From the NCBI RefSeq assembly GCF_000455445.1, contig NZ_HG417095.1, positions 77,317-141,316 on the forward strand: a stretch of 64,000 bases of DNA. The letters are read 5' to 3'. The position numbers and the translations under genes were made by a program. Below the pieces are notes generated by a model that was not told where the DNA came from, ran no database searches, and was given only the letters and a program-made list of their open reading frames with translations. The stretch is from Hoylesella timonensis 4401737 = DSM 22865 = JCM 15640. Lineage in GTDB: Bacteria > Bacteroidota > Bacteroidia > Bacteroidales > Bacteroidaceae. Shown one piece after another: positions 47,426-57,110 of the stretch; position 1 is the first letter of the stretch; each line of letters starts with the position of its first letter.

Positions 47426-48904
47426 ATGAATTACAGTCAATTCCTATATATGATGCCAGAGGTCACCTTAGTGGTGCTTTTGCTGGTTACGTTTGTTGCC
47501 GACTTTGCTACATCGCAGAAGATTAGGACGCTTGCGCCCACCGACAAGCGTCGCTCATGGTTCAATCCCATGATTTGTCTGCTTATGTTTGCGCACATCC
47601 TCATCAACCTGTTCCCCATTGAGACACACACTGTTTTTGGGGCAATGTACATCGCTACGCCTGCTATTGGGGTGATAAAGACCATTTTGGCTTTTGGAAC
47701 GCTCATCGTTCTCATTCAGTCAAAAGAATGGTTGTCACGTCCCGATACCGCTTTTAAGGAGGGAGAGTTTTACTTATTGGTGATAGCAACGCTGTTGGGA
47801 ATGAATATCATGGTAAGTGCCAACCACTTCTTGCTCTTTTTCTTAGGCTTGGAAATGGCGAGTGTACCTATGGCTTGCTTAGTTGCGTTTGACAAATATC
47901 GTCACGACTCAGCCGAAGCAGGAGCCAAATTCATATTGACAGCCACCTTCTCAAGTGGGGTGATGCTCTACGGTATCAGCTTTATCTATGGTGCGGTAGG
48001 CACGCTTTACTTTGAAGACATTGCCACACAACTCACAGCTACACCGTTTACCATTCTTGGCATGGTGTTCTTTTTCAGCGGATTGGGCTTTAAGATTAGC
48101 TTGGTGCCTTTCCATTTCTGGACAGCCGACTCGTACCAAGGTGCGCCAACTACCGTTACTGGCTATCTCTCGGTAGTGAGTAAAGGTGCAGCAGCTTTTG
48201 CTCTTTGCACTATCTTGATGAAAGTATTTGCCCCCATGGTTCTCTATTGGCAATATTTGTTGTACATCGTTATTGTGTTGTCAATCACGATAGCCAACTT
48301 GTTTGCCATTCGTCAAACCAACCTGAAACGCTTTATGGCGTTCAGTTCTATCTCTCAGGCAGGTTATATTGTCTTGGCGATTGTTGGTAACTCGGCGTTG
48401 AGCGTCACTGCATTGAGCTTCTATGTGCTGATTTACGTGGTAGCTAACATGGCAGTGTTTACCATTATCAGTGCGGTAGAGGAACATAACAACGGTACGG
48501 TGATGATGGACAGTTACAATGGCTTTTATCAAACCAATCCCAAGCTGGCTTTCCTCATGACTTTGGCATTGTTCTCCTTGGGCGGTATTCCACCATTTGC
48601 GGGAATGTTCTCTAAGTTCTTTATCTTTATGGCAGCCGTGCAGGATGCCGATTTAAGCACTTCAGTAGGGGCATGGGCGTACATCGTGTTGTTCATTGCG
48701 TTAATCAATACGGTTATCTCCTTATATTACTACCTCTTGATTGTGAAGGCGATGTACATCAAGAAAAGTGAAAATCCGTTGCCCACGTTCAAGAGCCACA
48801 CCAATACCAAGTTGGCATTGGCTGTATGCACAGCAGGTGTAGTGTTGTTTGGCGTGTGCTACATGGTATTCGATTGGATACATGCGGCTTCGGTAGCGCT
48901 CTAA
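47426..48904 (+). CDS. nuoN: NADH-quinone oxidoreductase subunit N
   Basis: A 492-residue antiporter-like subunit and the last gene of the operon. FLGLEMASVPMACLVAFDK, FKISLVPFHFWTADSYQGAP and FSLGGIPPFAGMFSKF are diagnostic. A strong terminator follows 21 bases after the stop. Confidence 0.95.
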   Translation: MNYSQFLYMMPEVTLVVLLLVTFVADFATSQKIRTLAPTDKRRSWFNPMICLLMFAHILINLFPIETHTVFGAMYIATPAIGVIKTILAFGTLIVLIQSKEWLSRPDTAFKEGEFYLLVIATLLGMNIMVSANHFLLFFLGLEMASVPMACLVAFDKYRHDSAEAGAKFILTATFSSGVMLYGISFIYGAVGTLYFEDIATQLTATPFTILGMVFFFSGLGFKISLVPFHFWTADSYQGAPTTVTGYLSVVSKGAAAFALCTILMKVFAPMVLYWQYLLYIVIVLSITIANLFAIRQTNLKRFMAFSSISQAGYIVLAIVGNSALSVTALSFYVLIYVVANMAVFTIISAVEEHNNGTVMMDSYNGFYQTNPKLAFLMTLALFSLGGIPPFAGMFSKFFIFMAAVQDADLSTSVGAWAYIVLFIALINTVISLYYYLLIVKAMYIKKSENPLPTFKSHTNTKLALAVCTAGVVLFGVCYMVFDWIHAASVAL

Positions 48905-48924
48905 GATATAAAAAGATACTAAAC

Positions 48925-48974
48925 ATCCTCCGTCTGAATTGTGTTCTTTACACGTCAGGCGGAGGATATTTTTG
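48925..48974 (+). terminator. Terminator of the nuo operon
   Basis: A 13-bp stem, ATCCTCCGTCTGA (48925-48937) with TCAGGCGGAGGAT (48955-48967) and one G-T pair, followed by ATTTTTG. Confidence 0.88.
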
Positions 48975-49057
48975 TTGAGATGTAGCGATATTAAAAACGC
49001 TACGAACAGTTGCCAGCTTTGTTGTAGTAAAGAATTGAGGCAGTTGTAACAACGAGT

Positions 49058-49090
49058 GAAGGCGGTCATCCACTGTAGATAACCGCCTTC
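49058..49090 (-). terminator. Terminator of uvrA
   Basis: GAAGGCGGT (49058-49066) pairs perfectly with ACCGCCTTC (49082-49090), 34 bases after the uvrA stop on the minus strand. No long T run follows. Confidence 0.65.
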
Positions 49091-49124
49091 AATCATTGAT
49101 TCAAGAAAAGAGGAAGAAAGAGCT

Positions 49125-51968
49125 TTACTTCTTTTTCCTTGTTTGTTTTAGTTCTTCTTTCAAAAAACGAGGGGTATAGCCCTCCTTGCTTTGCGCTACT
49201 TCTTCGGGAGTTCCTGTACTTAAAACCTTTCCGCCGCCACGTCCCCCCTCTGGTCCCATATCAATAATGTAATCAGCCAGTTTGATGACGTCTAAGTTGT
49301 GTTCGATTATCACCACTGTGTTACCACGATCCACTAATTGTTGCAGCACATTCATCAAGATGCGGATGTCCTCGAAGTGCAGTCCAGTGGTTGGCTCATC
49401 AAGGATGTATAATGTCTTTCCTGTGTCACGCTTCGAGAGTTCGGTAGCTAACTTCACTCGCTGACTCTCACCGCCCGAAAGGGTTGTGGAGGGCTGTCCT
49501 AATTTGATGTAGCCTAAGCCAACATCTTGAATCGTTTTTATTTTGTGAAGAATATTAGGTACGGTGTCGAAGAACTCCACAGCTTGATTGATCGTCATAT
49601 CCAGCACGTCGGCAATACTTTTGCCCTTATATCTCACTTCGAGTGTCTCTCGGTTGTAGCGTTTGCCATGGCATACCTCGCATGGCACCATGACATCGGG
49701 CAGGAAATTCATTTCAATCGTCTTGTAGCCATTGCCATTACAAGCCTCACATCGCCCACCTTTTACATTAAACGAGAAGCGTCCAGGTTTGTAACCCCGT
49801 ATCTTTGCCTCTGGAAGGTTGACGAACAGGGATCGAATGTCGCTGAACACGCCAGTATAAGTGGCTGGATTGCTGCGCGGCGTACGCCCCAATGGACTTT
49901 GATCAACATTGACTACCTTGTCAATATTATCGATACCCTCTATTGAATCGTACGGCATCGGTTTTTTTAATGAGCGATAAAAATGCTTTGACAAGATGGG
50001 CTGCAAAGTCTCATTGATGAGGGTAGACTTGCCAGAGCCAGACACTCCCGTCACGACAATGAGTTTTCCGAGCGGAAACTCCACCTCTACATCTTTCAAA
50101 TTGTTGCCCCTTGCCCCTTTCAGCCAAATGCTCTTGCCGTTTCCTTTGCGCCGCTTAGAGGGAATCTCGATGCTGCGTTTGCCGTTGAGGTAGTCGGCTG
50201 TAATGGTAGATTGTCGAAGCATTTGTTGTGGAGTGCCTTGAAATACCACCTCACCCCCTTTGCGTCCTGCCTTTGGTCCAATGTCTACGATGTAGTCGGC
50301 TGCCAACATCATATCTTTGTCGTGTTCTACCACGATGACCGAGTTGCCGAGGTCTCGCAACTCCTTTAACGAACGAATGAGTCGCTCGTTATCTCTTTGG
50401 TGCAACCCGATGCTGGGTTCGTCAAGAATGTACAGCACATTGACCAGTTGCGAGCCTATCTGCGTAGCCAATCGAATGCGCTGGCTCTCGCCTCCCGAGA
50501 GCGAAGCCGACTGTCGATTGAGCGATAAATAGTTGAGACCCACTTCAAGTAAGAAGCTCACACGAGTTTGTAATTCCTTGATAATCTCGGCAGCTATTAC
50601 TTTTTGTTGTTCATCCAAATGAGTTTCCGCGTGTTCGAGCCAGTCCTTTAGCTCACTCATATCCAAGTTGGCTACCTGTGCTATATTCTCGTTACCAATG
50701 CGATAGGAGAGCGACTCACGTTTCAGTCGCATGCCGTTGCATTCGGGACAGGTGGTTGTAGCCAAAAACTGGTCAGCCCACTTTTGCCCTGCACTCGAGT
50801 CATCGTTCTCCATGACGGTGCGCAAATATTTGATGATGCCGTCGAAGGTCACAAAATAATCGCTGCTGGTGTGTACCAACTCCTTGACTATTTTAACATT
50901 CTCTAAACTGCCATACAATATTTCGTCTACTGCCTCCTGAGGAATTTCTCGAAATGGCGTTTTGATATTCAGGTCATATCGATGTAAGATGGCATCGATT
51001 TGCCAAAATATCATTTGTTTTTTGTATTTACCCAAGGGCACGATAGCACCTTCGTAAATGCTGAGATTGTCATTGGGTATGACCTTTTTCAAGTCGATTT
51101 CGTTGACCGTTCCCAACCCTTTACAATGTGGACAAGCTCCTTCTGGTGAGTTAAAAGAGAAGATGTTGGGTGCGGGCTCTCCGTACGAAATGCCACTGAC
51201 GGGGTCCATGAGCCGTTTGGAAAAATTGCGAATAATTCCCGAGTCCTTCTCCATAATCATGATAACCCCATCGCCTTGCTTCATGGCTATCTGTATGGTC
51301 TTCATCAATCGTTCGTCGTCATTTCCTCGCACCTGTAGCTTATCAATCACCACCTCAATGTTGTGGTTCTTGTATCTATCTACCTTCATGCCTCGCACCA
51401 CCTCTTTTATCTCTCCGTCCACTCGCATGTAGAGGTAGCCTTTGCGCCTCATACTCTCGAAAAGTTCACGATAATGCCCCTTTCGCTGTTTCACCAAGGG
51501 CGATAAGATGAATATTTTTTTGTCGGCATAATCGTGCAAAATCATGTCAATGACTTTCTCCTCAGTGTATTTCACCATTTTTTCGCCCGTCATGTAGCTA
51601 TAGGCTGTGCCAGCACGTGCAAAGAGTAGGCGCAGGTAGTCGTATATCTCGGTAGTCGTACCTACCGTAGAGCGTGGATTTTTGTTGGTGGTTTTCTGCT
51701 CGATACTGATGACAGGAGACAGCCCCGTGATTTTATCTACATCAGGTCGTTCCATGTTTCCGAGGAAGTTGCGTGCGTAGGCAGAGAAGGTTTCGATGTA
51801 TCTTCGTTGACCTTCTGCAAAGATGGTGTCAAACGCCAAGGATGATTTGCCCGAGCCCGACAAGCCCGTAATAACGGTAAGGGCATTTCGCGGAATTTCT
51901 ACATCTATGTTTTTAAGATTGTGCACGCGCGCACCAAATATATTGATTTTATCGTCTTCGCAAGGCAT
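49125..51968 (-). CDS. uvrA: Excinuclease ABC subunit A
   Basis: A 947-residue DNA damage recognition ATPase. The two ABC modules have Walker [15 protein letters not shown] (near 33) and [11 protein letters not shown] (near 640), signatures [12 protein letters not shown] and [12 protein letters not shown], and zinc modules [15 protein letters not shown] and CEACNGNG with CEVCHGKR. It loads UvrB onto lesions in nucleotide excision repair. The length is normal. The T9SS type B-tailed protein lies 51 bases upstream on the same strand. Confidence 0.98.
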   Translation of the reverse strand: MPCEDDKINIFGARVHNLKNIDVEIPRNALTVITGLSGSGKSSLAFDTIFAEGQRRYIETFSAYARNFLGNMERPDVDKITGLSPVISIEQKTTNKNPRSTVGTTTEIYDYLRLLFARAGTAYSYMTGEKMVKYTEEKVIDMILHDYADKKIFILSPLVKQRKGHYRELFESMRRKGYLYMRVDGEIKEVVRGMKVDRYKNHNIEVVIDKLQVRGNDDERLMKTIQIAMKQGDGVIMIMEKDSGIIRNFSKRLMDPVSGISYGEPAPNIFSFNSPEGACPHCKGLGTVNEIDLKKVIPNDNLSIYEGAIVPLGKYKKQMIFWQIDAILHRYDLNIKTPFREIPQEAVDEILYGSLENVKIVKELVHTSSDYFVTFDGIIKYLRTVMENDDSSAGQKWADQFLATTTCPECNGMRLKRESLSYRIGNENIAQVANLDMSELKDWLEHAETHLDEQQKVIAAEIIKELQTRVSFLLEVGLNYLSLNRQSASLSGGESQRIRLATQIGSQLVNVLYILDEPSIGLHQRDNERLIRSLKELRDLGNSVIVVEHDKDMMLAADYIVDIGPKAGRKGGEVVFQGTPQQMLRQSTITADYLNGKRSIEIPSKRRKGNGKSIWLKGARGNNLKDVEVEFPLGKLIVVTGVSGSGKSTLINETLQPILSKHFYRSLKKPMPYDSIEGIDNIDKVVNVDQSPLGRTPRSNPATYTGVFSDIRSLFVNLPEAKIRGYKPGRFSFNVKGGRCEACNGNGYKTIEMNFLPDVMVPCEVCHGKRYNRETLEVRYKGKSIADVLDMTINQAVEFFDTVPNILHKIKTIQDVGLGYIKLGQPSTTLSGGESQRVKLATELSKRDTGKTLYILDEPTTGLHFEDIRILMNVLQQLVDRGNTVVIIEHNLDVIKLADYIIDMGPEGGRGGGKVLSTGTPEEVAQSKEGYTPRFLKEELKQTRKKK

Positions 51969-52019
51969 AAGTAGTTTGCTTTCTTTTGAGAGGTTGATGG
52001 TTATTCTTTCTTTCTAATT

Positions 52020-52715
52020 TCATGGTTGGTAGGTGCGCATCAGGTTGACATCCGTCTTGATGTTGAACACCTGTCCATCGGCACCTTTTGCCTTTACCAA
52101 GCAAAAGTAAACGCCTTGCTTCACGTCTTTGCCTTGGTACTTTCCGTCCCACCCCTCGGCAGGATTGTGCCATTCAAAGAGCTTCTGTCCCCACCTATTA
52201 AAGATGTAACCCTTAAACTCAATGATGCTTTGCCAGCCCTCTTTGGCTTTGTAAACATCGTTGATGCCATCGCCATTGGGCGAAAAGGCGTTGGGCATCT
52301 CCAGCTTGCTTTCCGAGATAGAGACGGTGATAGGTTGTGCATCTGCCCAATACTCTTGGGTATATTTCACAGAGTCCTGACCTTGGGTGAAGATGGCATA
52401 CAGTTCAATGCGATGCGCACCAGCTTTGGTAAAGCGAACCTCTGTATCTTTCTCATAACGAACAAGGTAAGGAGCTTTTTCTCCTTCCATGGTAATTCTC
52501 CACTCGTAGTAAGCTGTCCAACCAGTTGTATGGCTCTCGTTCGCTGTCAGTAGTACTCGTAAAGGAGCCGAACCGCTAATAGAAGTTGTTGGCTCACTGG
52601 GTTCACCCTTGTCTGAAAAATAAACAGCATGCGGGTTAATGGTGGGTTGCTCTTGAGCAGAAAGGAGGAGTGGGAATAAAAGTGTTAGTGTAGAAATAAT
52701 GAATTTTATTTTCAT
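52020..52715 (-). CDS. Exported protein with gliding-motility C-terminal (T9SS type B) domain
   Basis: A 231-residue protein started at ATG 52715 (MKIKFIISTLTLLFPLLLSA, a signal peptide); the frame extends 13 residues upstream. The middle (about 25-130) is a PKD/Ig-like domain (TTGWTAYYEWRITMEG, RYEKDTEVRFTKAGAHRIEL). The last 85 residues are the CHU_C/gliding motility-associated domain: PNAFSPNGDGINDVY, IFNRWGQKLFEW, GWDGKYQGKDVKQGVY. This is the type B sorting signal of the T9SS. A very short passenger makes it unusual as an effector; it may be structural. Confidence 0.85.
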   Translation of the reverse strand: MKIKFIISTLTLLFPLLLSAQEQPTINPHAVYFSDKGEPSEPTTSISGSAPLRVLLTANESHTTGWTAYYEWRITMEGEKAPYLVRYEKDTEVRFTKAGAHRIELYAIFTQGQDSVKYTQEYWADAQPITVSISESKLEMPNAFSPNGDGINDVYKAKEGWQSIIEFKGYIFNRWGQKLFEWHNPAEGWDGKYQGKDVKQGVYFCLVKAKGADGQVFNIKTDVNLMRTYQP

Positions 52716-52788
52716 TCCGTTGTTTTGTTTGTCCAATGTGGTGCTATACTGCACCTTACTATACGAAAATTGAAAGCTTGGAGCTTTC

Positions 52789-52804
52789 TATCTTTGCAAA
52801 GATA
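52789..52804. promoter_or_regulatory. Perfect 16-bp palindrome made of two opposed minus-7 elements
   Basis: TATCTTTGCAAAGATA reads TATCTTTG on both strands, so each half fits the minus-7 consensus. It lies between the divergent genes at 52715 (minus) and 52887 (plus). The minus-strand half is 81 bases before its ATG. Neither side has a good minus-33 partner, so it could also be an operator. Confidence 0.45.
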
Positions 52805-52848
52805 CTAAAAGATTCATGATTAAAGAGGAGCGATTAGAGATTTTTTTG

Positions 52849-52856
52849 TAAATTTG
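52849..52856 (+). promoter_or_regulatory. Minus-7 element before the LysM protein gene
   Basis: TAAATTTG fits TAnnTTTG and places the start near 52863, which excludes the in-frame ATG at 52854 and supports 52887 as the start codon. Confidence 0.5.
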
Positions 52857-52886
52857 CAAATGAAACAGAAAAAGACAATTTGTGAC

Positions 52887-54275
52887 ATGAAACCAATCTT
52901 TAACTATATAGTCTTATTATTAACACTCTTGTTTTGTCTTGACGCCACAGCGCAAGTAAATCAGTGGCGAGATATCTATGAGGCAAAAAAGAAAGACACC
53001 GTCTTTGGGATTGCCCGAAAATATGGCATTTCCGTCCCCGATTTAATGGATGCTAATCCAGAAATGAAAGTGGAGGGATACGAGTTAAAGAAAGGTGACA
53101 CCGTATTTATTCCATTCGAAAAGGGGAAGAAACCCAATGCAGTCCCCGTTGTACCCAAGACAGACAAGAACCAACCTGTCACCACACAATTGGTTAAGGG
53201 AAAAGAGTTAGACATAACCAAGCGTGCCATTCGCATAGGAGTGATGTTGCCCTTGCACAACGTAGACGGTGATGGTCGCAGAATGGTAGAATACTATCGC
53301 GGTTTGCTGTTGGCGTGTGACGACTTGAAGCGTCAAGGCATCTCCACCGATGTTTATGCTTGGAACGTGCCCATTGATGCCGACATTCGACAAACACTCT
53401 TAGATGTGAATGCGCAACGGTGCGACATTATTTTTGGTCCATTGTACACCAAGCAGGTTACCCACTTGGGTGATTTCTGCAAACGCTTCGGCATCAAGCT
53501 GGTGATACCTTTCTCTATCGAGAGTGGGGAAGTGGCAACCAATCCACAGGTCTACCAAGTTTATCAGTCTGCCGACCAGCTGAATGAAGATGCCATTCAT
53601 GCTTTCCTTAACCGTTTCCCCAACTATCATCCTGTGTTCATCGATTGCAACGACCGAGATAGTCAGAAAGGCATTTTTACTTTCACGTTACGGAAACAAT
53701 TAGAGGATAAGAAAATCGCTTATAACATTACGAACTTGAAATCCAGCGAGGAACAGTTTGCCAAATCGTTTACCTTGTCAAAGCCCAATGTGGTGGTACT
53801 GAACACAGGTAAATCGCCCGAGTTAAACGTGGCATTGGCAAAGATAGACGGACTGAAGGCAGCCAATCCTACACTGTCGGTGTCGTTGTTTGGCTATACA
53901 GAGTGGTTGATGTACACCAAAGTGTATTTCGAATACTTCTGCAAATACCCCACCTATATACCTACCGTGGCGTATTATAATGCGCTCTCTCCACAAACCA
54001 AGCAGTTTGAGCAAAAGTATCGTCTGTGGTTCAAAGAAGAAATGCAATACGCCATTCCACGATTTGCCTTGACAGGTTACGACCATGCACAATTCTTTTG
54101 TCGTGGATTGCACCAATATGGGAAAGCCTTTTCAGGACTGAAAAAACAAAACTCCTATACCGCCTTACAGACTCCTTTGGACTTTCGACGCATAAAAAAG
54201 GCTGGATGGCAGAACTCCACGTTCATGTTGATTCACTTTAAGAGTAACGGAGGGATAGAGAGCATCTCGTATTAA
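52887..54275 (+). CDS. LysM domain protein with periplasmic-binding-protein fold
   Basis: A 462-residue exported protein started at ATG 52887 (signal peptide MKPIFNYIVLLLTLLF, then CLDATAQ). A LysM domain (about 25-85: KKKDTVFGIARKYGISVPDL, KKGDTVFIPF) binds peptidoglycan. Residues 115-455 resemble a type I periplasmic-binding fold of the LivJ/LpoA kind (IRIGVMLPLHNVDGDGRRMV, CDIIFGPLYTKQV, RFALTGYDHAQFF). In Bacteroidota such proteins are annotated as LysM-containing amino acid-binding or peptidoglycan synthase activators; the true role is open. The following barrel gene starts 35 bases later and is probably co-transcribed. Confidence 0.8.
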   Translation: MKPIFNYIVLLLTLLFCLDATAQVNQWRDIYEAKKKDTVFGIARKYGISVPDLMDANPEMKVEGYELKKGDTVFIPFEKGKKPNAVPVVPKTDKNQPVTTQLVKGKELDITKRAIRIGVMLPLHNVDGDGRRMVEYYRGLLLACDDLKRQGISTDVYAWNVPIDADIRQTLLDVNAQRCDIIFGPLYTKQVTHLGDFCKRFGIKLVIPFSIESGEVATNPQVYQVYQSADQLNEDAIHAFLNRFPNYHPVFIDCNDRDSQKGIFTFTLRKQLEDKKIAYNITNLKSSEEQFAKSFTLSKPNVVVLNTGKSPELNVALAKIDGLKAANPTLSVSLFGYTEWLMYTKVYFEYFCKYPTYIPTVAYYNALSPQTKQFEQKYRLWFKEEMQYAIPRFALTGYDHAQFFCRGLHQYGKAFSGLKKQNSYTALQTPLDFRRIKKAGWQNSTFMLIHFKSNGGIESISY

Positions 54276-54310
54276 GCCTTTCTACTACAAACCATGTGTT
54301 AGCGTAAAAA

Positions 54311-55051
54311 ATGAAACATCCACTTCTTTCCCTCTTTTTACTGTTTTACCCGCTGCTCCTTACGGCGCAGGTAGGGAGTCATCGCAACGAGTTTGCCGTA
54401 GGTGTGAATGGAGGTTATGTGCTGAGCAATGTCGGGTTTGTGCCCAAAGTGACGCAAACGTTTCATGGAGGGATGACGGGAGGCGTGTCTTTTCGGTATA
54501 TCTCTGAGAAATATTTTCAAACCCTTTGTTCTATCCATGCGGAAATCAATTATGTGCAAGCTGGTTGGAAAGAAGACATTGTGAATCTGCAAAACGAGCC
54601 AGTGCTCAACAAGAACACTGGTTTGGCGGAGGAATACAGCCGCACCATTAACTATATACAAGTACCCGTCTTCGCACATTTGGCTTGGGGAAAAGAACAA
54701 CGAGGCTTTCAGTTCTTCTTCCAAGCAGGACCACAATTTGGCTACATGCTAAATGAAAGCACGCAAATGAACTTTGAACTCAATAAGGCGAACGTGCAAG
54801 ACAGAGCCAATGCTGAGACGACCCAATACAAAATGCCCGTGGAACATAAGTTTGATTATGGCATTGTGGCAGGCATTGGAGTGGAATATTCGTTGCCCAA
54901 GGTGGGGCATCTGCTTTTAGACGCTCGGTACTACTATGGATTAGGGAACCTATACGGGGACACGAAGCGCGATTATTTTGCCAGATCTAATCTGTCGAAT
55001 ATTCAGTTAAGACTGTCCTATTTGTTTGATATTACTACAACAACTAAATAA
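54311..55051 (+). CDS. PorT-family outer membrane beta-barrel protein
   Basis: A 246-residue protein with a signal peptide (LLLTAQVG). The mature part has alternating beta strands ending in aromatic residues (GVNGGYVLSNVGF, YIQVPVFAHLAWG, FFQAGPQFGYMLNE, YGIVAGIGVEYSL, QLRLSYLFDI), typical of the PorT-like eight-strand barrel family. PorT itself is a T9SS assembly protein, but many relatives are unrelated in role. It sits between the LysM gene and the peptide transporter gene, 10 bases upstream of the latter. Confidence 0.8.
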   Translation: MKHPLLSLFLLFYPLLLTAQVGSHRNEFAVGVNGGYVLSNVGFVPKVTQTFHGGMTGGVSFRYISEKYFQTLCSIHAEINYVQAGWKEDIVNLQNEPVLNKNTGLAEEYSRTINYIQVPVFAHLAWGKEQRGFQFFFQAGPQFGYMLNESTQMNFELNKANVQDRANAETTQYKMPVEHKFDYGIVAGIGVEYSLPKVGHLLLDARYYYGLGNLYGDTKRDYFARSNLSNIQLRLSYLFDITTTTK

Positions 55052-55061
55052 TTAATAAACT

Positions 55062-56588
55062 ATGTTTGAAAATCAACCTAAAGGCCTTTTTGCTTTGGCA
55101 TTGGCCAACACTGGCGAGAGATTCGGTTATTACACCATGATTGCCGTGTTTGTATTGTTTTTAAGAGCTAACTTTGGATTAGATCCTGGTACGGCTGGTA
55201 TGATTTACAGTGTGTTCCTTGGACTGGTTTACTTCCTCCCATTGGTGGGTGGTGTGCTTGCCGACAAGTTTGGTTTTGGCAAGATGGTCACCATTGGTAT
55301 CGTGGTGATGTTCTTGGGCTACCTGTTCTTATCCATCCCGTTGGGCGGTGAGACGTTTGCGCTCTTGGTAATGTTGCTGGCTTTGCTGTTCATCAGCTTT
55401 GGTACAGGCTTGTTTAAGGGTAACTTGCAAGTAATGGTAGGTAACCTTTACGATGATCCGAAGTATGCCGACAAGCGCGATTCAGCTTTCTCCATCTTCT
55501 ATATGGCTATCAACATTGGTGCTTTGTTTGCACCAACGGCAGCCGTACGCATTAAAGAGTGGGCAGAATCTGTTGGTTATGCTGAGAACGATGCTTACCA
55601 TTTCTCCTTCGCCGTAGCATGTGTATCTTTGATTATTTCTATGGCTATTTATTACGGTTTCCGTTCAACGTTCCGTCATGTGGAAGGAAATGGCACGGCA
55701 GCCAAGACAGACGATGGTCAAGCTATCGAGACCGAAGAATTGAGCAAGAAGGATGTAAAGGATAGAGTAGTGGCACTAATGTTGGTGTTTGCTGTGGTTA
55801 TTTTCTTCTGGATGTCATTCCACCAGAACGGACTCACCCTGACTTACTTTGCTAACGAGTTTACTCAAAAGACTTCTTCTGGTGTTCAGAGCATGGCTTT
55901 CGATGTAGTGAACCTTGTGATGATTGTCTTTATCGTTTATGCAGGATTCTCATTCTTCCAGTCAAGAACACAGAAAGCTAAGGGAATTTCGTTAGCTGTC
56001 CTCTTAGCATCAATTGGTGTATTGATTTATAAGTACACACAAGTAGAAGGAGCTATTGATGTGAGTGCGCCTATCTTCCAACAGTTCAACCCCTTCTATG
56101 TAGTTGCGTTGACACCAGTCAGCATGGCAATCTTCGGTGCATTGGCTGCCAAGGGCAAAGAACCTTCGGCTCCACGCAAGATAGCCTACGGTATGGTGAT
56201 TGCTGCATCGGCCTATACCATCATGATTGTTGGTTCACAAGGCTTGCTTACTCCTAATGAACAGGCGTTGGCTGCCGAGGCTGGAACAGCCAGCTACGCA
56301 TCTGCCAACTGGTTGATTAGTACTTATTTAGTGCTGACGTTTGGTGAATTGCTGTTGAGTCCGATGGGAATCAGTTTCGTCAGCAAAGTTGCACCTCCTA
56401 AACTCAAGGGAGCCATGATGGGTGGATGGTTTGCTGCTACCGCCATTGGTAACTTGTTGGTGAGCGTAGGTGGATATCTTTGGGGTGATTTACCTGTATG
56501 GGCTGTTTGGTCTGTATTCATTGGAGTCTGCTTACTCTCTGCTTTGTTCATGTTCTCTGTAATGAAGCGATTAGAGAAAGTTTGCTAA
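55062..56588 (+). CDS. Proton-dependent oligopeptide transporter (POT/PTR family)
   Basis: A 508-residue MFS transporter with about fourteen membrane segments. ERFGYYTMIAVFVLFLRA near residue 19 corresponds to the POT E-x-x-E-R-F-x-Y-Y region, although it reads NTGERFGYY, so the first Glu is replaced. FYMAINIGALFAPTAA is the PTR2 signature. It imports di- and tripeptides with protons. It is fitting for an amino acid and peptide fermenter. Confidence 0.92.
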   Translation: MFENQPKGLFALALANTGERFGYYTMIAVFVLFLRANFGLDPGTAGMIYSVFLGLVYFLPLVGGVLADKFGFGKMVTIGIVVMFLGYLFLSIPLGGETFALLVMLLALLFISFGTGLFKGNLQVMVGNLYDDPKYADKRDSAFSIFYMAINIGALFAPTAAVRIKEWAESVGYAENDAYHFSFAVACVSLIISMAIYYGFRSTFRHVEGNGTAAKTDDGQAIETEELSKKDVKDRVVALMLVFAVVIFFWMSFHQNGLTLTYFANEFTQKTSSGVQSMAFDVVNLVMIVFIVYAGFSFFQSRTQKAKGISLAVLLASIGVLIYKYTQVEGAIDVSAPIFQQFNPFYVVALTPVSMAIFGALAAKGKEPSAPRKIAYGMVIAASAYTIMIVGSQGLLTPNEQALAAEAGTASYASANWLISTYLVLTFGELLLSPMGISFVSKVAPPKLKGAMMGGWFAATAIGNLLVSVGGYLWGDLPVWAVWSVFIGVCLLSALFMFSVMKRLEKVC

Positions 56589-56630
56589 ATCCTACAACGG
56601 GTGTCCCACTTTTGGGGCATCCCTAAGCAT

Positions 56631-56667
56631 AAAAGGCGTTTCGAGTACGATACTCGAAACGCCTTTT
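56631..56667. terminator. Bidirectional terminator between the peptide transporter and the His-rich protein
   Basis: A perfect 17-bp stem, AAAAGGCGTTTCGAGTA (56631-56647) with TACTCGAAACGCCTTTT (56651-56667), a 3-base loop and A/T runs on both sides. It ends the plus-strand transporter gene (stop 56588) and the minus-strand gene ending at 56687. Confidence 0.9.
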
Positions 56668-56686
56668 ATGTTTTCTGTCTGCTCTG

Positions 56687-56914
56687 CTACTCAGCGGTGT
56701 ACATCCAAATGACCGCCATCATGATGAGTGCAGCAACGATGCAAAGCGAAAAGAACAATACGTTGCTCGCCATCTTCCTACGTTTTTTCCGCATCGCATG
56801 GTTGTTTTGGAACTGAGGATGTTTCCTATGGTGGTGATGATGCTCTGTATTGTGGTGTTGTTCCTTCGCATGTTGGTGATAAGAGGGTTGCTGTTCTGTC
56901 ATTGTCGTTGTCAT
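56687..56914 (-). CDS. Small His-rich single-span membrane protein (75 aa)
   Basis: A 75-residue protein. The N-terminal half is rich in His and Gln (HQHAKEQHHNTEHHHHHRKH), then comes a basic patch (MRKKRRK) and one hydrophobic segment at about 51-71, ending MYTAE. The positive patch before the segment predicts an N-terminus in the cytoplasm. The His run could bind nickel, zinc or copper. It has a promoter-like element just upstream and shares a terminator with the transporter gene. I recognise no named family. Confidence 0.7.
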   Translation of the reverse strand: MTTTMTEQQPSYHQHAKEQHHNTEHHHHHRKHPQFQNNHAMRKKRRKMASNVLFFSLCIVAALIMMAVIWMYTAE

Positions 56915-56925
56915 TTTTATGGGTG

Positions 56926-56933
56926 CAAAATTA
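56926..56933 (-). promoter_or_regulatory. Minus-7 element of the His-rich protein gene
   Basis: TAATTTTG on the minus strand fits TAnnTTTG and lies 11 bases before the ATG at 56914, so the leader would be very short. A TTG at 56959-56957 is 23 bases upstream. Confidence 0.4.
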
Positions 56934-57018
56934 CATAAAAACTATGATTTATAAGCCAATAGAGTGAAGAAAGTGCTTTTTCTTTGGAACAACGACAACT
57001 CTCATTGGATGAAATGAA

Positions 57019-57084
57019 AATTACCTCAACCTCCAATAGCATTTTTCATTCATTGCGTATGCAGATTTGGAGGTTGAGGTAATT
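57019..57084 (-). terminator. Terminator of the pyrophosphatase gene
   Basis: A perfect 18-bp stem, AATTACCTCAACCTCCAA (57019-57036) with TTGGAGGTTGAGGTAATT (57067-57084), and a 30-base loop, 26 bases after the stop on the minus strand, followed by TTTC. Confidence 0.8.
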
Positions 57085-57110
57085 GCCTCTATCAGTGTTC
57101 TAAGTTCGTG

